DNA of 64,000 bases, from positions 62,001-126,000 of the forward strand of contig JACCEO010000003.1 of the NCBI GenBank assembly GCA_013416485.1, given 5' to 3'. The first letter of the stretch is position 1. Every line of letters begins with the position of its first letter. This document shows positions 32,749-42,230 of this stretch, in pieces. Made by a program: the position numbers and the translations under genes. The DNA is from Alcaligenaceae bacterium. Its GTDB lineage: Bacteria > Pseudomonadota > Gammaproteobacteria > Burkholderiales > Burkholderiaceae_B. The notes beneath the pieces are model-generated. The model searched no databases and had not been told where the DNA came from. It worked only from the letters and a program-made list of their open reading frames with translations.

Positions 32749-33396
32749 CTAAGTCTGGTTGTCTGGTTGATTCAAAGGTGCAGCCTTATGAAAAGCATCT
32801 AGGTCTACGCAGGCTTTATAAATACGTTGTATTTCTGGCATGCCATCCAGGTTGCAATCAAAACGTCTGGCATTGACTACCTGTGGAATTAAGAAAAGAT
32901 CTGCAAACGTAATTTGGTCACCATGACAATAACGCCCCGTTTCCGAACTGTGTGACAGCAGTGCCTCAACCGAGGCCAGCCCTTCTTCTACCCAATGTGC
33001 ATACCATTCATTTTTAGTTTTTTCATCGACACCTACCTGTTGCTTAAGGTATCTAAGTACCCTAAGATTATTTAGCGGGTGTATGTCGCAAGCAATGGTT
33101 TGCGCTATGGCACGTACACGGGCACGCCCCCTGGGGTCGCTGGGCAACAATGCTGGCGTAGGGTGGGTTTCTTCCAAAAACTCCAGTATGGCCATAGACT
33201 GGCCAACAGCCCAATCACCATCCTCTAGGGTAGGCACCAGTGCAGTTGGATTCAAGGATCGATAGCTTTCAGACAATTGCTGACCGCCCTCTTTAAGCAA
33301 GTGCACAGGTATAGTTTCGTAAGCTATACCCTTGATATTCAACGCAATGCGCACCCGGTAAGCCGCCGAACTGCGATAATAACTATAGAGTTTCAT
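32749..33396 (-). CDS. maiA: Maleylacetoacetate isomerase
   Basis: A 215-residue zeta-class glutathione transferase. YYRSSAAYRVRIALNIKG near the N-terminus is the SSxxxRVRIAL signature of MaiA, and the thioredoxin-fold loop NPTALVPTLEDGDWAVGQS (residues 48-66) includes the cis-Pro and glutathione-contacting S. It would isomerise maleylacetoacetate (or a maleylpyruvate analogue) in aromatic-acid breakdown. No homogentisate or gentisate genes are in the window. It follows ispH on the same strand by 17 bp. Confidence 0.92.
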   Translation of the reverse strand: MKLYSYYRSSAAYRVRIALNIKGIAYETIPVHLLKEGGQQLSESYRSLNPTALVPTLEDGDWAVGQSMAILEFLEETHPTPALLPSDPRGRARVRAIAQTIACDIHPLNNLRVLRYLKQQVGVDEKTKNEWYAHWVEEGLASVEALLSHSSETGRYCHGDQITFADLFLIPQVVNARRFDCNLDGMPEIQRIYKACVDLDAFHKAAPLNQPDNQT

Positions 33397-33413
33397 GATG
33401 GCTCCTGGTACGA

Positions 33414-34400
33414 CTATTTTCGTTCCGCAGTCTGTACCACTGGCAATTTTCGTGACAGTTCTTTAGGCAAAGGAAAACTCACGTTTTCTGGCGTGCCCTT
33501 TAGGGTACGTACGGATACAGCGCCCAATTCTTTTAGGCGCGTAATCACTTGCTGCACCAGTACCTCGGGAGCCGAGGCACCAGCAGTAACCCCTACCCGC
33601 TTGGCGGTAGCCAGCCACACGGGATCTATCATACTGGGGTCATCAATTAGGTAGGCGGCTGCCCCTTTACGTTCAGCCACTTCGCGCAAACGATTCGAAT
33701 TAGAGCTATTGGTACTACCCACCACCAAGACCAAATCACATGCAGGCGCCATAATTTTGACAGCATCCTGACGGTTTTGCGTGGCGTAGCAAATATCGCT
33801 TTTCTTGGGTTCTACAATCGAAGGGAAACGGGTGCGTAAGGCTTGGGCAACCACTTCGGCGTCATCGACTGATAAGGTCGTCTGGGTAACAAAGGCCAAA
33901 TTTTCTGGGTTTTGCACCTGTAAGGCGGCCACATCAGCAGCACTTTCCACCAAGTACATGCCACCATCTGCCTGCCCCAAAGTCCCTTCGACCTCTGGGT
34001 GACCGGGGTGACCTATCATGACAATTTCACGCCCAGCGGCACGCATTCTGGCCACTTCAATGTGAACCTTAGTAACCAGCGGACACGTTGCATCAAACAC
34101 TTTCAAGCCCATATCACGCGCTTCTTGCTGTACCGCACGTGATACGCCATGCGCTGAAAATACGACGATGGCACCTGCAGGCGCTTCGTGCAGCTCATTA
34201 ATAAAAACAGCGCCCTTTTCGCGTAAGTCTTGCACTACATAACGGTTATGAACAATTTCATGGCGCACATAAATAGGCGCACCATGCAGTTCTAGCGCCC
34301 GCTCTACGATATCAATAGCTCGGTCCACCCCAGCACAAAATCCCCTGGGTTGGGCCAACACCACTTCTACGCCATCTGCAGGCACATTATGTTTAGTCAT
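33414..34400 (-). CDS. ispH: 4-hydroxy-3-methylbut-2-enyl diphosphate reductase
   Basis: A 328-residue iron-sulfur enzyme, last step of the MEP isoprenoid pathway, making IPP and DMAPP. The three cluster Cys are visible in [12 protein letters not shown] (near residue 21), [11 protein letters not shown] (near 105) and [11 protein letters not shown] (near 202). [14 protein letters not shown] and the HGVSR segment are also conserved. Its ATG overlaps the fkpB stop (TAATG), the classic fkpB-ispH operon with coupled translation. Confidence 0.97.
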   Translation of the reverse strand: MTKHNVPADGVEVVLAQPRGFCAGVDRAIDIVERALELHGAPIYVRHEIVHNRYVVQDLREKGAVFINELHEAPAGAIVVFSAHGVSRAVQQEARDMGLKVFDATCPLVTKVHIEVARMRAAGREIVMIGHPGHPEVEGTLGQADGGMYLVESAADVAALQVQNPENLAFVTQTTLSVDDAEVVAQALRTRFPSIVEPKKSDICYATQNRQDAVKIMAPACDLVLVVGSTNSSNSNRLREVAERKGAAAYLIDDPSMIDPVWLATAKRVGVTAGASAPEVLVQQVITRLKELGAVSVRTLKGTPENVSFPLPKELSRKLPVVQTAERK

Positions 34401-34885
34401 TAAAGAATTCCTAATAAATCAACTTCTATACGCAAATCAGCCCCTGCCAGAGGGTGATTGAAATCGAACAAAGCGGATTCGTCATCTAGCTGCTTAAGCA
34501 CACCGGAATAACGACCACCACCTGGTGCCGAAAATTCAACCATATCACCCGGCGTGAATTGCGACTCAGGGTCGGCGTTATTGGTCATAAGCTCACGCGT
34601 GACGCGCTGTAGTAGGTCTGGGTTTCTATCCCCATAGGCTTGTGCTGCTGGTAATTCGTAAGTAAAGCGCGCTCCTTCGGGCTTATCCAACAATGCGGCT
34701 TCCATGCCTGGCGCCCACTGCCCTACCCCTAGCTGCAAGGTCGCTGGCCGGCCATCGAAGGTATTGGCAAACACAGAACCTGCAGCTGGGCCGGTTAATA
34801 GCTCTATGCGGTAATGCAAGGTCAGGTAGGAATCAGGACGAACAAAAACGTTCGCTGTACTGGATGCGGAAGTCAAATCTGTCAC
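34400..34885 (-). CDS. fkpB: FKBP-type peptidyl-prolyl isomerase (SlpA type)
   Basis: A 161-residue FKBP-type isomerase. [20 protein letters not shown] (about residues 54-73) and [20 protein letters not shown] (next) show the FKBP fold with the inserted flap of the SlyD/SlpA type. It should aid folding of cytosolic proteins. Start is GTG 34885; a stop lies four codons upstream and no ATG is available in frame near the start. Coupled to ispH. Confidence 0.93.
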   Translation of the reverse strand: MTDLTSASSTANVFVRPDSYLTLHYRIELLTGPAAGSVFANTFDGRPATLQLGVGQWAPGMEAALLDKPEGARFTYELPAAQAYGDRNPDLLQRVTRELMTNNADPESQFTPGDMVEFSAPGGGRYSGVLKQLDDESALFDFNHPLAGADLRIEVDLLGIL

Positions 34886-34987
34886 CGTAGGGGTTCATTA
34901 CTGTTCCCCTATTTTAGGACTAATTCCAGTATAGTCACTTCATACTGCATGCCCTTATCCCTCGTACTTACATTCGGCCATTAAGTG

Positions 34988-35590
34988 ATGACTACAAACT
35001 TCGATTTCTATTTTGATTTTTCCTCGCCTTATGCCTATTTAGCCAGCACCCAAATCGAGGCCTTGGCGGCCGAATTTGGTCGCCAAGTCAACTGGCATCC
35101 TATTTTATTAGGCCCCATGTTCAAGACTATGGGGTCAGCACCACTTACTGAAATCCCCTTAAAAGGCAGCTACGCCTTACACGACTTCAAACGTAGCGCC
35201 ACGCTGAACGGTATTCCTTATGTTCATCCACAGGTATTTCCAATAAGTACTGTGTCGGCAGCACGCGCTGTGCTATATGTTCAACACACTCAACCTGAAA
35301 AAGTTGCCGTCTTTGCTAAACGATTATTTCAGGCCTATTTCGCTGAAAACCAGGCGATTAATGAAACCGATATCGTATTAGCACTTGCCGCAGAAGTTGG
35401 CCTAGACGCCGTTAAGCTAGCTGATGGCATGGTCAGCGAAACCATTAAAAACCAGCTAAAGCAAACCGTCACTGACGCCATGCAGCGTGGCGTCTTCGGG
35501 GCACCATTTATCTTCATCGACAACGAGCCTTTCTGGGGGTTCGACCGTTTCGACCAGATTCGTAAATGGCTGGCAATACAAACACAATAA
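34988..35590 (+). CDS. 2-hydroxychromene-2-carboxylate isomerase family protein (DsbA/kappa-GST fold)
   Basis: A 200-residue protein. FYFDFSSPYAYLASTQIEAL (residues 7-26) is the family start with the active-site Ser in SSPY. VFGAPFIFIDNEPFWGFDRF near residue 168 is the conserved C-terminal cis-Pro region. Family members isomerise 2-hydroxychromene-2-carboxylate in naphthalene breakdown, but most genomic copies have unknown glutathione-dependent activity. GTG 34985 sits directly before ATG 34988; ATG preferred. Confidence 0.9.
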   Translation: MTTNFDFYFDFSSPYAYLASTQIEALAAEFGRQVNWHPILLGPMFKTMGSAPLTEIPLKGSYALHDFKRSATLNGIPYVHPQVFPISTVSAARAVLYVQHTQPEKVAVFAKRLFQAYFAENQAINETDIVLALAAEVGLDAVKLADGMVSETIKNQLKQTVTDAMQRGVFGAPFIFIDNEPFWGFDRFDQIRKWLAIQTQ

Positions 35591-35689
35591 GGTAAAAACC
35601 AGCATGGACAAAAGCATGCACACGCAAGCACGCTAAGATCCAAACCTGTCAAGCTTAAGGCTCACCTATGTTCACTCACCGAGCCTTAT

Positions 35690-36367
35690 ATGCGAACGCA
35701 CCTTCCCACCACCATCCCTGAGCGCCCACGCGAACGTCTACTTGCCCATGGTGCTCAGGTACTGACCTCTGCTGAACTATTAGCCATCATTTTGCGCACT
35801 GGCGTCAAAGGCTGTGATGCAGTGAGCCTGGGTCACCGCCTAATCGCCCATTTCAGCGGACTACGCGGTTTACTATCGGCCGATGCCCAAACCTTACTGG
35901 GTATCCACGGCCTGGGCGCTGCTAAAACTTGCGAGCTTTTAGCAATCAATGAGCTAAACCGTAGGGCATTGGAAGAAGACTTGAAATCTGGTCAAGCGCT
36001 TAACCAACCAACACACGTCAGGCACTATTGCGCCGCTCGTCTGGGGCATCTTTCTATAGAGCACTGCCTAGTTTTATACCTGGACAGCCAATTTCGCCTA
36101 ATCACCAGCGAAGAAGTTTCAAAAGGCACCCTGAACCAAGCATCAATATATCCTCGTGAAATCGTTAAGGCTGGCTTACGCCACCATGCCGCTGCCCTGA
36201 TACTGGCACATAACCACCCCTCAGGAGTGGCCGAACCCAGTCAAGCTGACCTAAGCCTAACCCGCCATCTGAAGCAAGCACTGGCATTGGTAGACATACG
36301 CCTACTGGATCACTTGATTGTTACTGGCGGAAATGCCATTTCGCTTGCTGAGCGTGGCGAGTTATAA
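35690..36367 (+). CDS. radC: RadC family JAB/MPN protein
   Basis: A 225-residue protein with an N-terminal helix-hairpin-helix (ALLGIHGLGAAKTCELLAIN-like, near residue 68) and a C-terminal JAB1/MPN metalloprotease-like domain. The metal motif LAHNHPSGVAEPSQAD is near residue 170, with the final D and the upstream E (SEEVSKGT) in place. The old DNA-repair assignment is doubtful; function unsettled. It stands alone and is followed by the promoter of the L31 gene. Confidence 0.95.
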   Translation: MRTHLPTTIPERPRERLLAHGAQVLTSAELLAIILRTGVKGCDAVSLGHRLIAHFSGLRGLLSADAQTLLGIHGLGAAKTCELLAINELNRRALEEDLKSGQALNQPTHVRHYCAARLGHLSIEHCLVLYLDSQFRLITSEEVSKGTLNQASIYPREIVKAGLRHHAAALILAHNHPSGVAEPSQADLSLTRHLKQALALVDIRLLDHLIVTGGNAISLAERGEL

Positions 36368-36386
36368 TACTTTCCTTAAATGCCTC

Positions 36387-36416
36387 TTGGTTTATAGTGA
36401 TATTTCATGCTAGAAT
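36387..36416 (+). promoter_or_regulatory. Promoter of rpmE2
   Basis: TTGGTT (36387-36392), 18-bp spacer, TAGAAT (36411-36416). The rpmB promoter at 46287 has the same -10 and spacing. Confidence 0.6.
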
Positions 36417-36491
36417 CACGGGCTATATTGGATACGTGGTTGGCAATGGCTGACTGGCGACCCGCCCTTTACGGAACAACAGGAATCCATC

Positions 36492-36755
36492 ATGAAAGAA
36501 GGCATCCACCCCGAATACCGCGACGTGGTGTTTCTGGATCAGCAAACAGGTAAAACATTTATGTCGCGTTCTACATTGAACAGCCGCGACACCATAGAAC
36601 TTGATGGTCAAACGTACCCTCTGTTCAAGTGTGAAGTTACTTCAGAATCGCACCCGTTCTACACCGGCGCCCAAACGCGCATTGTGGAAACTGGCCGCGT
36701 CGAGAAATTCCGCGCTCGGTTTGCACGCACTACTGGTACTGCTCGCAAGGCGTAG
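36492..36755 (+). CDS. rpmE2: Ribosomal protein L31 type B (zinc-independent)
   Basis: An 87-residue L31 of the long type. MKEGIHPEYRDVVFLDQQTG and SHPFYTGAQTRIVETGRVEKF are diagnostic. The zinc-binding Cys pairs of the short L31 are missing; only one Cys is present. Such L31B copies usually replace the zinc form under zinc shortage, but no Zur box was recognised upstream. ATG 36492 follows AACAGGAATCCATC. Confidence 0.97.
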   Translation: MKEGIHPEYRDVVFLDQQTGKTFMSRSTLNSRDTIELDGQTYPLFKCEVTSESHPFYTGAQTRIVETGRVEKFRARFARTTGTARKA

Positions 36756-36793
36756 TAACCAATACTGCACTAACAAGCCATCTGTGTTTGTTC

Positions 36794-36818
36794 AAGGCAG
36801 CCTCACGGCTGCCTTTTT
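36794..36818 (+). terminator. Terminator after rpmE2
   Basis: AAGGCAGCC / GGCTGCCTT, perfect 9-bp stem with a 4-nt loop, then TTT. Confidence 0.88.
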
Positions 36819-36860
36819 AATTTAAGATAGGCTTGCAACCTTCCTACTAGGCAATAAGCT

Positions 36861-38609
36861 GTGTCTATAGACCCCCGTTCCACCCCCGCCCGCCTGATGG
36901 CCGCGGCAACCCTGAAGCTACCACGGTCTGTCCTGCTGGTAGTGGGTGTAGTCTATATTCTGGCTGGCTTGTTCTTCCGCGACCCCTGGAAAACAGATGA
37001 TGTGGTTGGCTTGGCCACCATGCTGACAGCGCTGAACGGCTCAGAGCCAGCCATGTTACTGCCACAAATTGGCGAGCTGGCCCATGCCCAAGGCGGCCCC
37101 CTGATTACCTGGGTAGGAGCATTCAGTATCTGGCTCTTCAGCCCGCTTATCGGCTGGTTTACCACACCTTTAGATGCCTCCATCATTGCCTCACGACTAC
37201 CTAACTTACTCTGGTTTGGTCTACTGACTTGGTCAGTCTGGTACGGTACGTATTTGTTAGGGCGTCGCCCCGAAGCCCAGCCCCTGGCCTTGCCTTTTGG
37301 CGGTGAACCCACAGTGCGCGACTATGGCCGTATGATGGCTGACGCTGCACTGCTCTTGATAGTAGCTACCGTAGGTATTGTCTGGCGCATGCACGAGACT
37401 TCAGGTGTGCCCGCCTTGATTGCCTTTCAGGCATTGGCGTTTTATGCTGTAGCACGCACTCTGGACCACCCCTTGTCGGGCGCACTCACGCTGGGTGTTG
37501 CTTTGGCTGCCGCCTTCCTGACCCGTGGTTGGATAGGCGCCTTACCCATCATTCTGGCTGCCTTGTTTGCGTTTCGTCCGAACTCCGCATTATGGGCGCA
37601 AAAAAAATGGCTGTTATTAGCGCTAACACTAGCCCTAGCACTAAGTTTGCTTTGGTGGCTACCCGCCCGCCAAACTAGCGCGTACTGGACCGAGCACTGG
37701 TGGCTATGGAACCGTGATTCCTTTGGCTGGCCTAACCCCCACAATCTGCTCAGCATACTGCGCGATCTACCCTGGTTTCTATGGCCAACCTGGCCTTTTG
37801 CATTACTGGCCATTTGGCGTTGGCGTGCCTGGATGAGCGCGCCTCATGTCTGGATCCCTTTAATGTTTTTGGTCTGGCCAGTACTGACCATGCTGTTTCT
37901 GGCCGATGTCTTTGAACCTGAATACAGCCTATTAGCTGTACCCTGCGCCGTATTGGCCGCCTTCGCCCTGCCCACATTGCGCCGTGGTGTGGTCAACACA
38001 CTGGACTGGTTTGCTGTCATGTGCTTTTCCCTGACCGCAGCCACTGTGTGGCTAGGTTGGGTTGCACTGCAAACCGGCTGGCCACCAAAAATCGCACATA
38101 ATATTGCCCGTCAAACCGCAGGATATGAAGCCTTTGTTTCCTGGCCTGCTGTCAGCATTGCTGTTCTTGGTACCCTGTCTTGGATAGGCTTGGTGCGCTG
38201 GCGTCTACATACTCGCCCACAAGCCCTATGGCGCGGTACGGTATTATCGGCAGGCGGTTTGATTACAACGTGGTTATTGCTAGTTACCTTATGGATGCCT
38301 GTGCTAGATTACGTGCGCAGCTACCGCGACGTATCCGGGCAATTGGCCGCTGCGCTGCAAAGCCACCAACAGGATGGTGAGTGCATACGTGCCAAAGACT
38401 TGGGTACAGGCCAACGCGCTGCATTCCTAGTATTTAACGATATCAAGCTAAGCTACCAACCACGCTGCACTCTGGTGCTACAGCAAACATCCATCCAGGC
38501 AGTCAAAGACGGCTTAGCCGCTTATAACGACGGCCCTACTGTGCTGTGGCAAGGTAAACGCACCGCCGAACGCAACGAACTATTCCGCCTATTACGCCTG
38601 ACCCCATGA
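36861..38609 (+). CDS. GT39/ArnT-like membrane glycosyltransferase
   Basis: A membrane protein of up to 582 residues with about twelve hydrophobic helices. FFRDPWKTDDVVGLATMLTA (near residue 42) matches the first periplasmic loop of PMT/ArnT-type enzymes, where the acidic pair (here DD) binds metal and the lipid-linked donor sugar. These enzymes transfer sugars from polyprenyl phosphate to lipid A or protein in the periplasm; the acceptor is unknown. The start is GTG 36861 or ATG 36898. Its stop overlaps the MATE gene start (ATGA). Confidence 0.8.
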   Translation: MSIDPRSTPARLMAAATLKLPRSVLLVVGVVYILAGLFFRDPWKTDDVVGLATMLTALNGSEPAMLLPQIGELAHAQGGPLITWVGAFSIWLFSPLIGWFTTPLDASIIASRLPNLLWFGLLTWSVWYGTYLLGRRPEAQPLALPFGGEPTVRDYGRMMADAALLLIVATVGIVWRMHETSGVPALIAFQALAFYAVARTLDHPLSGALTLGVALAAAFLTRGWIGALPIILAALFAFRPNSALWAQKKWLLLALTLALALSLLWWLPARQTSAYWTEHWWLWNRDSFGWPNPHNLLSILRDLPWFLWPTWPFALLAIWRWRAWMSAPHVWIPLMFLVWPVLTMLFLADVFEPEYSLLAVPCAVLAAFALPTLRRGVVNTLDWFAVMCFSLTAATVWLGWVALQTGWPPKIAHNIARQTAGYEAFVSWPAVSIAVLGTLSWIGLVRWRLHTRPQALWRGTVLSAGGLITTWLLLVTLWMPVLDYVRSYRDVSGQLAAALQSHQQDGECIRAKDLGTGQRAAFLVFNDIKLSYQPRCTLVLQQTSIQAVKDGLAAYNDGPTVLWQGKRTAERNELFRLLRLTP

Positions 38610-40018
38610 GCGCATCAGCGACAACAGCCCCGACGTTTTTCAGCCATATCAGGGAAATCATACGTCAGGCCTGGCCCGTCCTAGTCAGCTCTTGGGCAAG
38701 CATTATCTTTGGCGTGATGGACACAGCTATGTCCGGCCATGCCAGTGCTGCCGACCTGCAAGCAATGGCCTTGGCAGTGTCCATCTACATTACGGTCTAT
38801 ATCGGCTTAATGGGCGCCATTCACGCCCTGATACCCATTATTGCGCAGCATTTTGGTGGTCAACGCCTGCTGGATGTGGGGCGCGCCTGGGGCCAAGGTG
38901 TATGGTTAGCGCTAGGCCTATCTTTGGTCGGCACAGTCGTCATGCTGTTTCCCGATGCCTGGCTATCCTTATCCGGAGAAGTTGACCCCAAGGTACGCGA
39001 CAGCATTACCTGGTATTTACGTGCACTAATACTCGCCCTGCCTGCCAGCCTTATTTTTCGTACTATCTATGCCCTAGGCACGGCCGTTTCACGGCCCAAG
39101 GTAGTGATGACCATCAACCTGCTGGCCGTAGGTATCAAATTCTTTTTTAACTGGTTGTTTATTTTTGGCAAGCTAGGCATGCCTGCCTTAGGCGCCGCTG
39201 GTGCCGGCTTAGCTACCGCCATCACAGCCTGGCTTTCCCTGATGGCCGGCTTATGGGCCATACGTCACGATCCCTATTTTCGCAGATTTCATTTGCATCT
39301 AGGCCGCCCATGCTGGAGCGAACAAAAAGAACTACTACGCTTGGGTATTCCTATGGGAGGCTCTTATTTAATAGAAATTGCAGCGTTTAGCTTTATGGCG
39401 CTACTAATTGCCCGAGAGGGGATGCACGTCTCGGGCGGCCACCAAATCATGGCCAACCTAGCTGCCCTAAGTTATATGATGCCTATGGCGATTGGGGTGG
39501 CTACGGCATCGTTGACGGCACAAGCCATAGGCGCACGCGATATGCATAAAGCCCGACAAACTGGACGTGCTGGCATAGTAATAGTCGTTACTGGTGCCTT
39601 GCTTACCGCTATCGTACTGGTGCTGGGCCGTCCGTATATAGTACGCGCCTACACAGATGACTTACAGGTCATTATTATTGCCACCGCCTTGCTACAAGCC
39701 CTGCCTTGGTTTCACTTTTTTGATGCGATGCAATGCATAGGCTCTTACTTGCTACGCGCCTATAAAGTTGCCGTTGTACCCTTACTGCTGCAAATTCTGG
39801 CTCTGACTGGTGTTGGCCTGATAGGCGGCTGGTGGGTCAGTTTTGGGCCAGCAGCGGGCCTGCTACAGCCTTTGATACTACGCCTTATACCTAGCGCACC
39901 TATAGGTGCCGCCAGCATGTGGGTAATGTCGCTATCAGGCCTGTGTCTGTCGGCAGTGTTGTTGCTAAGTTGGTATCGGCATGTCGTGCTGGATTACGCT
40001 CGTCGCTACACGCGCTAA
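38606..40018 (+). CDS. MATE family efflux transporter
   Basis: A 470-residue transporter with twelve hydrophobic helices in two homologous halves. WASIIFGVMDTAMSGHASAA (near residue 29) and the second-half GIPMGGSYLIEIAAFSFMAL (near 248) mark the NorM-like MATE fold. It should export cationic drugs or metabolites with Na+ or H+. ATGA overlap with the glycosyltransferase shows coupled translation, which may hint at an envelope substrate, though this is only inferred. Confidence 0.92.
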   Translation: MSASATTAPTFFSHIREIIRQAWPVLVSSWASIIFGVMDTAMSGHASAADLQAMALAVSIYITVYIGLMGAIHALIPIIAQHFGGQRLLDVGRAWGQGVWLALGLSLVGTVVMLFPDAWLSLSGEVDPKVRDSITWYLRALILALPASLIFRTIYALGTAVSRPKVVMTINLLAVGIKFFFNWLFIFGKLGMPALGAAGAGLATAITAWLSLMAGLWAIRHDPYFRRFHLHLGRPCWSEQKELLRLGIPMGGSYLIEIAAFSFMALLIAREGMHVSGGHQIMANLAALSYMMPMAIGVATASLTAQAIGARDMHKARQTGRAGIVIVVTGALLTAIVLVLGRPYIVRAYTDDLQVIIIATALLQALPWFHFFDAMQCIGSYLLRAYKVAVVPLLLQILALTGVGLIGGWWVSFGPAAGLLQPLILRLIPSAPIGAASMWVMSLSGLCLSAVLLLSWYRHVVLDYARRYTR

Positions 40019-40045
40019 ATCACAACACCACACACCTTATTGCGC

Positions 40046-41281
40046 TTAAGCAGCGGTACGGTGCTTAGACAATTCTGTTGTTGGCGCAGCCTCATCAACG
40101 ACCTCTGACAAGGCTGGTGTTACCAGCTCGACCACCTTGCTACGCGACAATAACCCCAAGAATTCGTCATCGTCACCAGTGACTGCCAAAGGTTCGGTGC
40201 TACGCAGCATACGCCCTAGCACATGATCCAAGCCTGTGGTTGCCGGGACTGTCGCCATTTCCGCCACATAGGTAGAAATATCACGTGCACCGTCTTGCAC
40301 TGCCTGTAAAGCAGCCTCTTTGGTCAACACACCCGACAAACGCTTCCCATCCAGTACGGCGGTATAGTCAAAATCACGCATAGCCATACGTTCTACGGCA
40401 TGCACAGGACGACTGCGCATGGTTAAGGTAAGCGTGGGCTCATTACACGCATGGGTCGCATTCAGTACCTTGCCACGATTCACATCTTGCAAGAAAGACT
40501 GAACATAGTCGTCAGCAGGAGACAACAATATGTCTTCAGGCGTGCCTTCTTGTATTAGCTCACCGTCTTTTAAAATGGCAATACGATTACCCAAACGCAA
40601 GGCCTCGTCCAAATCATGCGTAATAAATACTATGGTTTTATTCAATCTGGCTTGCAGATCCAATAACTGATCCTGCATCTCGTGACGTATCAAGGGGTCC
40701 AAAGCGGAAAACGCTTCGTCCATCAATAGAATTTCAGCATCTGTGGCTAGCGCTCGTGCTAGGCCAACACGTTGTTGCATACCGCCAGACAACTGATCAG
40801 GATATTGATTTTCCAATCCGCTTAAACCCACTTGATCCAGCCAGTGCAGGGAGCGCTCGCGACACTCAGCCTTGGACACGCCCCTGACTTTCAGACCATA
40901 CGCCACATTTTCCAGCACCGTACGATGCGGAAACAGGCCAAAACGCTGGAACACCATACTCATTTTTTTCTGGCGAAATTTTTCCAACTCGGTTTTCCCT
41001 AGGCTCATGACATCAATACCATCCACCATAATCTGGCCAGAAGTCGGCTCGATAAGGCGATTGAAATGGCGTATTAAGGTGGATTTTCCAGAGCCAGACA
41101 AACCCATGATGACATAGATACTGCCTGCTTCTATGGACAAACTAATATTACGCAAGCCCAGCACATGACCGCTGCGGGCCAGCAAGTCATCTTTACTGAT
41201 GCCTTCTTGGACATCATCCAGCCACTGCTGGGGCTGTTGCCCAAACACCTTAAAAATGTTTTTCACTTCGATTTTGCTCAT
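40046..41281 (-). CDS. proV: Glycine betaine/proline ABC transporter ATPase
   Basis: A 411-residue ATP-binding subunit. Walker A is GLSGSGKST (near residue 58), signature LSGGMQQRVGLARAL (near 163), Walker B LLMDEAFSALDP directly after. The C-terminal part from about residue 280 carries CBS-type domains, the osmosensing part of ProV/OpuAA. The frame is open to 41332 within proW, but MSKIEVKNIFKVFG at ATG 41281 is the family start. It powers betaine uptake with ProW and ProX in the same operon. Confidence 0.96.
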   Translation of the reverse strand: MSKIEVKNIFKVFGQQPQQWLDDVQEGISKDDLLARSGHVLGLRNISLSIEAGSIYVIMGLSGSGKSTLIRHFNRLIEPTSGQIMVDGIDVMSLGKTELEKFRQKKMSMVFQRFGLFPHRTVLENVAYGLKVRGVSKAECRERSLHWLDQVGLSGLENQYPDQLSGGMQQRVGLARALATDAEILLMDEAFSALDPLIRHEMQDQLLDLQARLNKTIVFITHDLDEALRLGNRIAILKDGELIQEGTPEDILLSPADDYVQSFLQDVNRGKVLNATHACNEPTLTLTMRSRPVHAVERMAMRDFDYTAVLDGKRLSGVLTKEAALQAVQDGARDISTYVAEMATVPATTGLDHVLGRMLRSTEPLAVTGDDDEFLGLLSRSKVVELVTPALSEVVDEAAPTTELSKHRTAA

Positions 41282-41282
41282 G

Positions 41283-42134
41283 TCAGGCTCCTTTGCGCTG
41301 ACGTTCGCCAAACGCCTGAGTAATTCGATCAAAAATAATAGCTAAAAGAACTATGGCTACACCCGCAAGCAGGCCACGCCCCACTTGCAAGCGATTAATA
41401 CCTTGTAAAACTTCATACCCTAAGCCACGCACCCCTATCATGGAAGCGATCACCACCATAGCTAAAGCCATCATTGTCGTTTGGTTAATACCTGCCATGA
41501 TGTTGGGCATCGCCAAAGGCAGCTGCACACCAAACAATTGCTTAAAACGATTCGCACCAAACGCACGCGACGCCTCCAGGACCTCTGTGTCCACCAGCCG
41601 AATACCCAGATCCGTTAAACGTATCACGGGTGGTACCGCATAAATAATAGTGGCAATAATGGCAGCGATTTTGCCCAGGTTGAACAACATCACTACAGGA
41701 ATAAGGTAAACAAAACTAGGCATGGTCTGCATAACATCCAGGATGGGCAGCATCACACTACGCAGCCTATCAAAGCTGGCCATCAGTATGCCTGTAGGTA
41801 TGCCTATCGCGACCGATAGCACGACGGCAACTATCATCAAGGATAAGGTCTGCATAGCCGCATCCCACAAGCCAAGAAAACCTATGGCACACAGCAAAAT
41901 TCCGATAATGACAGTAAATCCTACACGGCGACTAGCTAACCATGCCAAGACCATAATAGCCAGCAACACCGCCCACCACGGCGATTGCCGCAAGACGTTA
42001 TCCATCCAGATCAAGATATCCAGTAAGGGCTGGGTTAACAGACGCAATAGGTCTGAATAGTGCGACACAATATAAGCCACTGCGTCGTCTATGGGCGCAC
42101 GCAGCGCCCTAGGCGTAATAAACTCGGGAAACAT
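41283..42134 (-). CDS. proW: Glycine betaine/proline ABC transporter permease
   Basis: A 283-residue permease. After an N-terminal segment reminiscent of ProW, helices follow from about residue 50; the EAA loop EVLEASRAFGANRFKQLFGV is near residue 185 and QTMPSFVYLIPVVMLF near 140. GGAG eight bases before ATG 42134 sets the start. The stop lies one base from the proV start, so translation is linked. Confidence 0.95.
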   Translation of the reverse strand: MFPEFITPRALRAPIDDAVAYIVSHYSDLLRLLTQPLLDILIWMDNVLRQSPWWAVLLAIMVLAWLASRRVGFTVIIGILLCAIGFLGLWDAAMQTLSLMIVAVVLSVAIGIPTGILMASFDRLRSVMLPILDVMQTMPSFVYLIPVVMLFNLGKIAAIIATIIYAVPPVIRLTDLGIRLVDTEVLEASRAFGANRFKQLFGVQLPLAMPNIMAGINQTTMMALAMVVIASMIGVRGLGYEVLQGINRLQVGRGLLAGVAIVLLAIIFDRITQAFGERQRKGA

Positions 42135-42230
42135 AAAAACCACTCCGTAGAACTTGATCATTCAAACCAATAGGGAAAGGACCTGGCAGCCCATGTCCAA
42201 CGGGATACCAAGCCTTTCGCATAACAAGTG